This document shows, in pieces, positions 51,785 through 64,000 of a stretch of 64,000 nucleotides of DNA. The notes beneath the pieces are model-generated. The model was not told where the DNA came from. It did not search any database and worked only from the letters and a program-made list of their open reading frames with translations. Both the position numbers and the translations under genes were made by a program. Every line of letters begins with the position of its first letter. The stretch's first letter is position 1. The DNA comes from Myoxocephalus aenaeus (Eukaryota; Chordata; Actinopteri; Perciformes; Cottidae): NCBI GenBank assembly GCA_038501785.1, contig JBAMJR010000006.1:1563501-1627500 (forward strand), written 5' to 3'.

Positions 51785-51920
51785 AGCTTTACTTTGTCAC
51801 GTGACCGGATATCTTTGGGTTTCAGACTGTTAATTGGACAAAACAAGCTATTTGAAGACATCAACTTTGGCTTTAGGAATTTGTGACAGACGTTTTTCCT
51901 TTTTTTCCTGGAGTTTTATT
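51785..51920 (+). mobile_element. Dispersed repeat family A, copy 5
   Basis: Landmarks are ATCTTTGGGTTTCAGACTG, AATTGGACAAAACAAGC, ATTTGAAGACATCAACTTTG and GGAATTTGTGACAGACG. A partial copy in the same orientation as copies 1 and 4. Confidence 0.65.
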
Positions 51921-53830
51921 TCATGAATTGAGAAAGTACTCTTCTGGATACATCCATTGTTAGAGTATCATGCATGAACATGGAGTCACAACAGAAGATA
52001 GCTGCATACGCAGATGACAAACCGCTGTATTGTACATAAGACACTGCTTCCTAAATTTAACCGAATTATTGTTGTACAGAAAACAACTCTACTTTGCACC
52101 CTCTGGTGTTGATGTGACATTTCGACAGAATAAGCAGGAGTCCAAGTCATTTAGAGAAGATGCACATTTAGTGGGAACTTTCCCTTGTTTTGAGGAATGC
52201 AAAAGAATAGATTTTCTGTGCCAGGTATGCATTTATGGAGAATATAATTCATCAGTTTTTAACTCTGCACTAGATCTTCTTTTGACACAGGAGAGAGGTA
52301 ACATTGCAAGCACAACCAAAGATTTGCTTCCTCCCACCGTGAAAAACATGTCAGTGGTATGAAATGATTACACGCAGTCAGACTCTTAGTATCTGCTGGA
52401 GTCATGTAAACTGTGTGTTGGGGGGCTTTTCCAGGCGGATTATTCATTGGGTGTTTTCATCTCTCAACGTTGGCTGGATGATGCAGCCTCTGATTGATAT
52501 TACGTGTCTTGTATGCTGTAGGATGGGATTGAATGACAAGACAGAGAGGCAATGCCGGGGGCTTTACGGTTAATGCACACAGGATTATGAAGACTTGTGA
52601 ATGGACATGGATTATTGCATCACAGGCTCATCTTGACATGCACAGATGAGGATATCTGGTGCGGGATGAAAAATGCATAAACAAGTAAACAAAATGCACA
52701 TTCTGAGCACGAGATAAGGAATTTCCGGTGTGTTTTTTTTATCATTCTTGTGACCTCGAGGAGCTCTGAGAGTGTTTGTGTGAAGTTCATGTTTCTTATC
52801 TGCTGGTGGTTACAGAGTTTGTTGGAGGCTGATGTAAGAAGTGAGTGTTGTGACGATGAAGGCTCGTGTGCATCGATGCTGTTGTGTCACACTCGCGATG
52901 GAGCAGCATCTTCATTCAGCCCCAGTTTCCTTGGTCATGCATGTCCCCTCTGCTTTGACAGGACTTAAATGATTTGATCAGGAAAATAAATTGTGACTTC
53001 TGTATTCATAGTCGGCTGTTTCATTTATCTTTTCCTCTGCATGTGAAACAACGTTCAAACAACCGTTGCAGTTGTGCATGTCAGTGGATGGCAGATTTTT
53101 ATAATGGAGAAATGACTCACTCAATAAGTAATGAGCCTGCACAGGGACTCGTGATGTGGATCAAGAGACCACATGACGGCACCTGCTTCATCCGGAGCAT
53201 CATGTTCACTTCCTCCATTTCGTTTGGGTTGAACCAACCACTCCCTGAAAGAGGGGTGAGGCTGGATGTTGCAGCCAGGCTTCAGAGGATTAGGGGAATT
53301 ACAGGGAAAAAAGCACTAAAGTTAAGCTTTGCCGAACAGGGAAATTAAATAGAACAATTTGCAGGATTGGGTTGTTTTTTTTAAACCACAAACATTTTGT
53401 GAGAGACAAAAAGCTGTGGCGTAAAAATGTCCCAGCTGAGTTTTGTTGAAAGAATCGGGTTAAGTTAACACACAAGTGTGACGAATGGTCCCCTGTCTTT
53501 ATGTTGACATCCTTCATGGCTCTGGAGAGGCATAACCAGGTGTTACAATCCATTGTCTCATTATGAGCCTAACCAAGCACTAAATGGAGGAATAATTGTG
53601 TCAGCGACTTCGTGAAGTGTTATTTAAGGATCACAGCCAGGAAAAGGAAGCTTAAAACTACAGTACATTAAATGAGCCTTGACAAGGGCACAAACCCGGC
53701 AGTCATTTATTTGAAATGGAGACTATTTATGGGATTTTTGTCCAATAATATACGAATATTACATCTTAATTATTGATGATAGTCCTTGAAACACAATTTT
53801 CAATTTGACCTTTCTGTCTTTCTGGTGCAG
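51921..53830 (+). other. slc6a17: Probable slc6a17 leader intron
   Basis: No coding exon is recognised. The frames at 52030-52362 and 52974-53348 have no domains. It ends with a strong acceptor (TTTCTGTCTTTCTGGTGCAG) at 53830. Confidence 0.35.
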
Positions 53831-53999
53831 GATTGAGGCCCAGACCGAAGATCCAGCTGTCACTGCTCAGCATCTCTCATAGCTACATCCATCCACCTCT
53901 CCCCCACTCTCTGTCTGTACCATCTCCTTCTGTTCCCAACAGACTCGCTCTCTCGTTCTCTCACCACCCCCGCCCCCCTCCCGACCCTCAGCCTCCCTG
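53831..53999 (+). other. slc6a17: slc6a17 5'UTR (exon 2, non-coding part)
   Basis: A pyrimidine-rich leader after the acceptor at 53830. It contains no upstream ATG, which supports the ATG at 54000 as the start. Confidence 0.6.
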
Positions 54000-63642
<9,643 letters not shown>

Positions 63643-64000
63643 CTGCTGTCCAAACAACCCTCTGACACCCAGTCCTGTAGCACAGTTCACCGGCCAGCCA
63701 TAAAGTCTCCACCGGGGGTCACTGCAGGGCCAAGAATCCCCCCACTGCCCTACTAATGCCACACAACTGTACTCCTCCCAATTTATCTGAACACAAGCTT
63801 CTTAAAATAACACCAAGGAAACACCTGCAGCAGGAGGTAAAAAAAAAAGACAAAATTCACTCTTAACAGTAACACACATCAGAATGAGATTGACAGTAAC
63901 ACACTGGACATCTGTACCTATTCTGTATATAACATCAAATGGTTTAGTTCTGTGATCTGCTTTTCTTTGCCTTAGTATAAGGATCCTCAGCAGACACAGC
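63643..64000 (+). other. slc6a17: slc6a17 3'UTR, start
   Basis: Sequence after the TGA. There is no poly(A) signal before the window ends, so the UTR continues beyond it. Confidence 0.7.

Overview
This is vertebrate chromosomal DNA, almost certainly from a teleost fish. It has GT-AG introns, long (GT)n, (AT)n and (GATA)n microsatellites, teleost-type L2 LINE and PIF/Harbinger copies, and proteins that read as fish versions of familiar vertebrate genes. The gene content (gpr61, amigo1, an A1-family pepsinogen/chymosin-like protease, rbm15, slc6a17) matches the block on human chromosome 1p13.3. An intact pepsinogen-type gene suggests a stomach-bearing fish (inference).

Layout. 1-5.7 kb: intergenic DNA with a deleted Harbinger transposon, satellites and the probable gpr61 3'UTR. 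5.7-7.35 kb: gpr61 (minus), an intronless orphan GPCR coding region. 7.35-21.9 kb: AT-rich intergenic DNA with repeats, a 55-base C tract and a 5'-truncated L2 LINE. 22.0-25.5 kb: amigo1 (plus), with a TATA-box leader exon and a single coding exon, divergent from gpr61 as in human. 28.5-33.0 kb: a nine-exon aspartic protease (minus), fully intact, 376 aa. 33.1-34.06 kb: a direct duplication and an inverted repeat just upstream of it. 34.8-37.5 kb: a GC-richer stretch with splice-like signals that I cannot assign. 39.36-42.1 kb: rbm15 (minus), one coding exon, with a CpG/ETS/CCAAT promoter. 42.2-53.8 kb: intergenic DNA and probable slc6a17 5' intron, with a 611-bp MITE and several dispersed repeats. 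53.8-64.0 kb: slc6a17 (plus), one 5'UTR/coding exon plus ten further coding exons giving 738 aa; the 3'UTR runs off the window.

There is no operon-like organisation. The genes are independent: three act in the nervous system by family knowledge (gpr61, amigo1, slc6a17), rbm15 is a general m6A/splicing factor, and the protease is digestive or related. Exon coordinates were placed by hand from splice signals and reading-frame continuity, and every phase closes. The most interesting points are the protease's altered flap and prosegment residues, its location at the mammalian chymosin locus, the UG repeats at both ends of the last slc6a17 intron, a GC-AG intron in slc6a17, and the unassigned 34.8-37.5 kb region.
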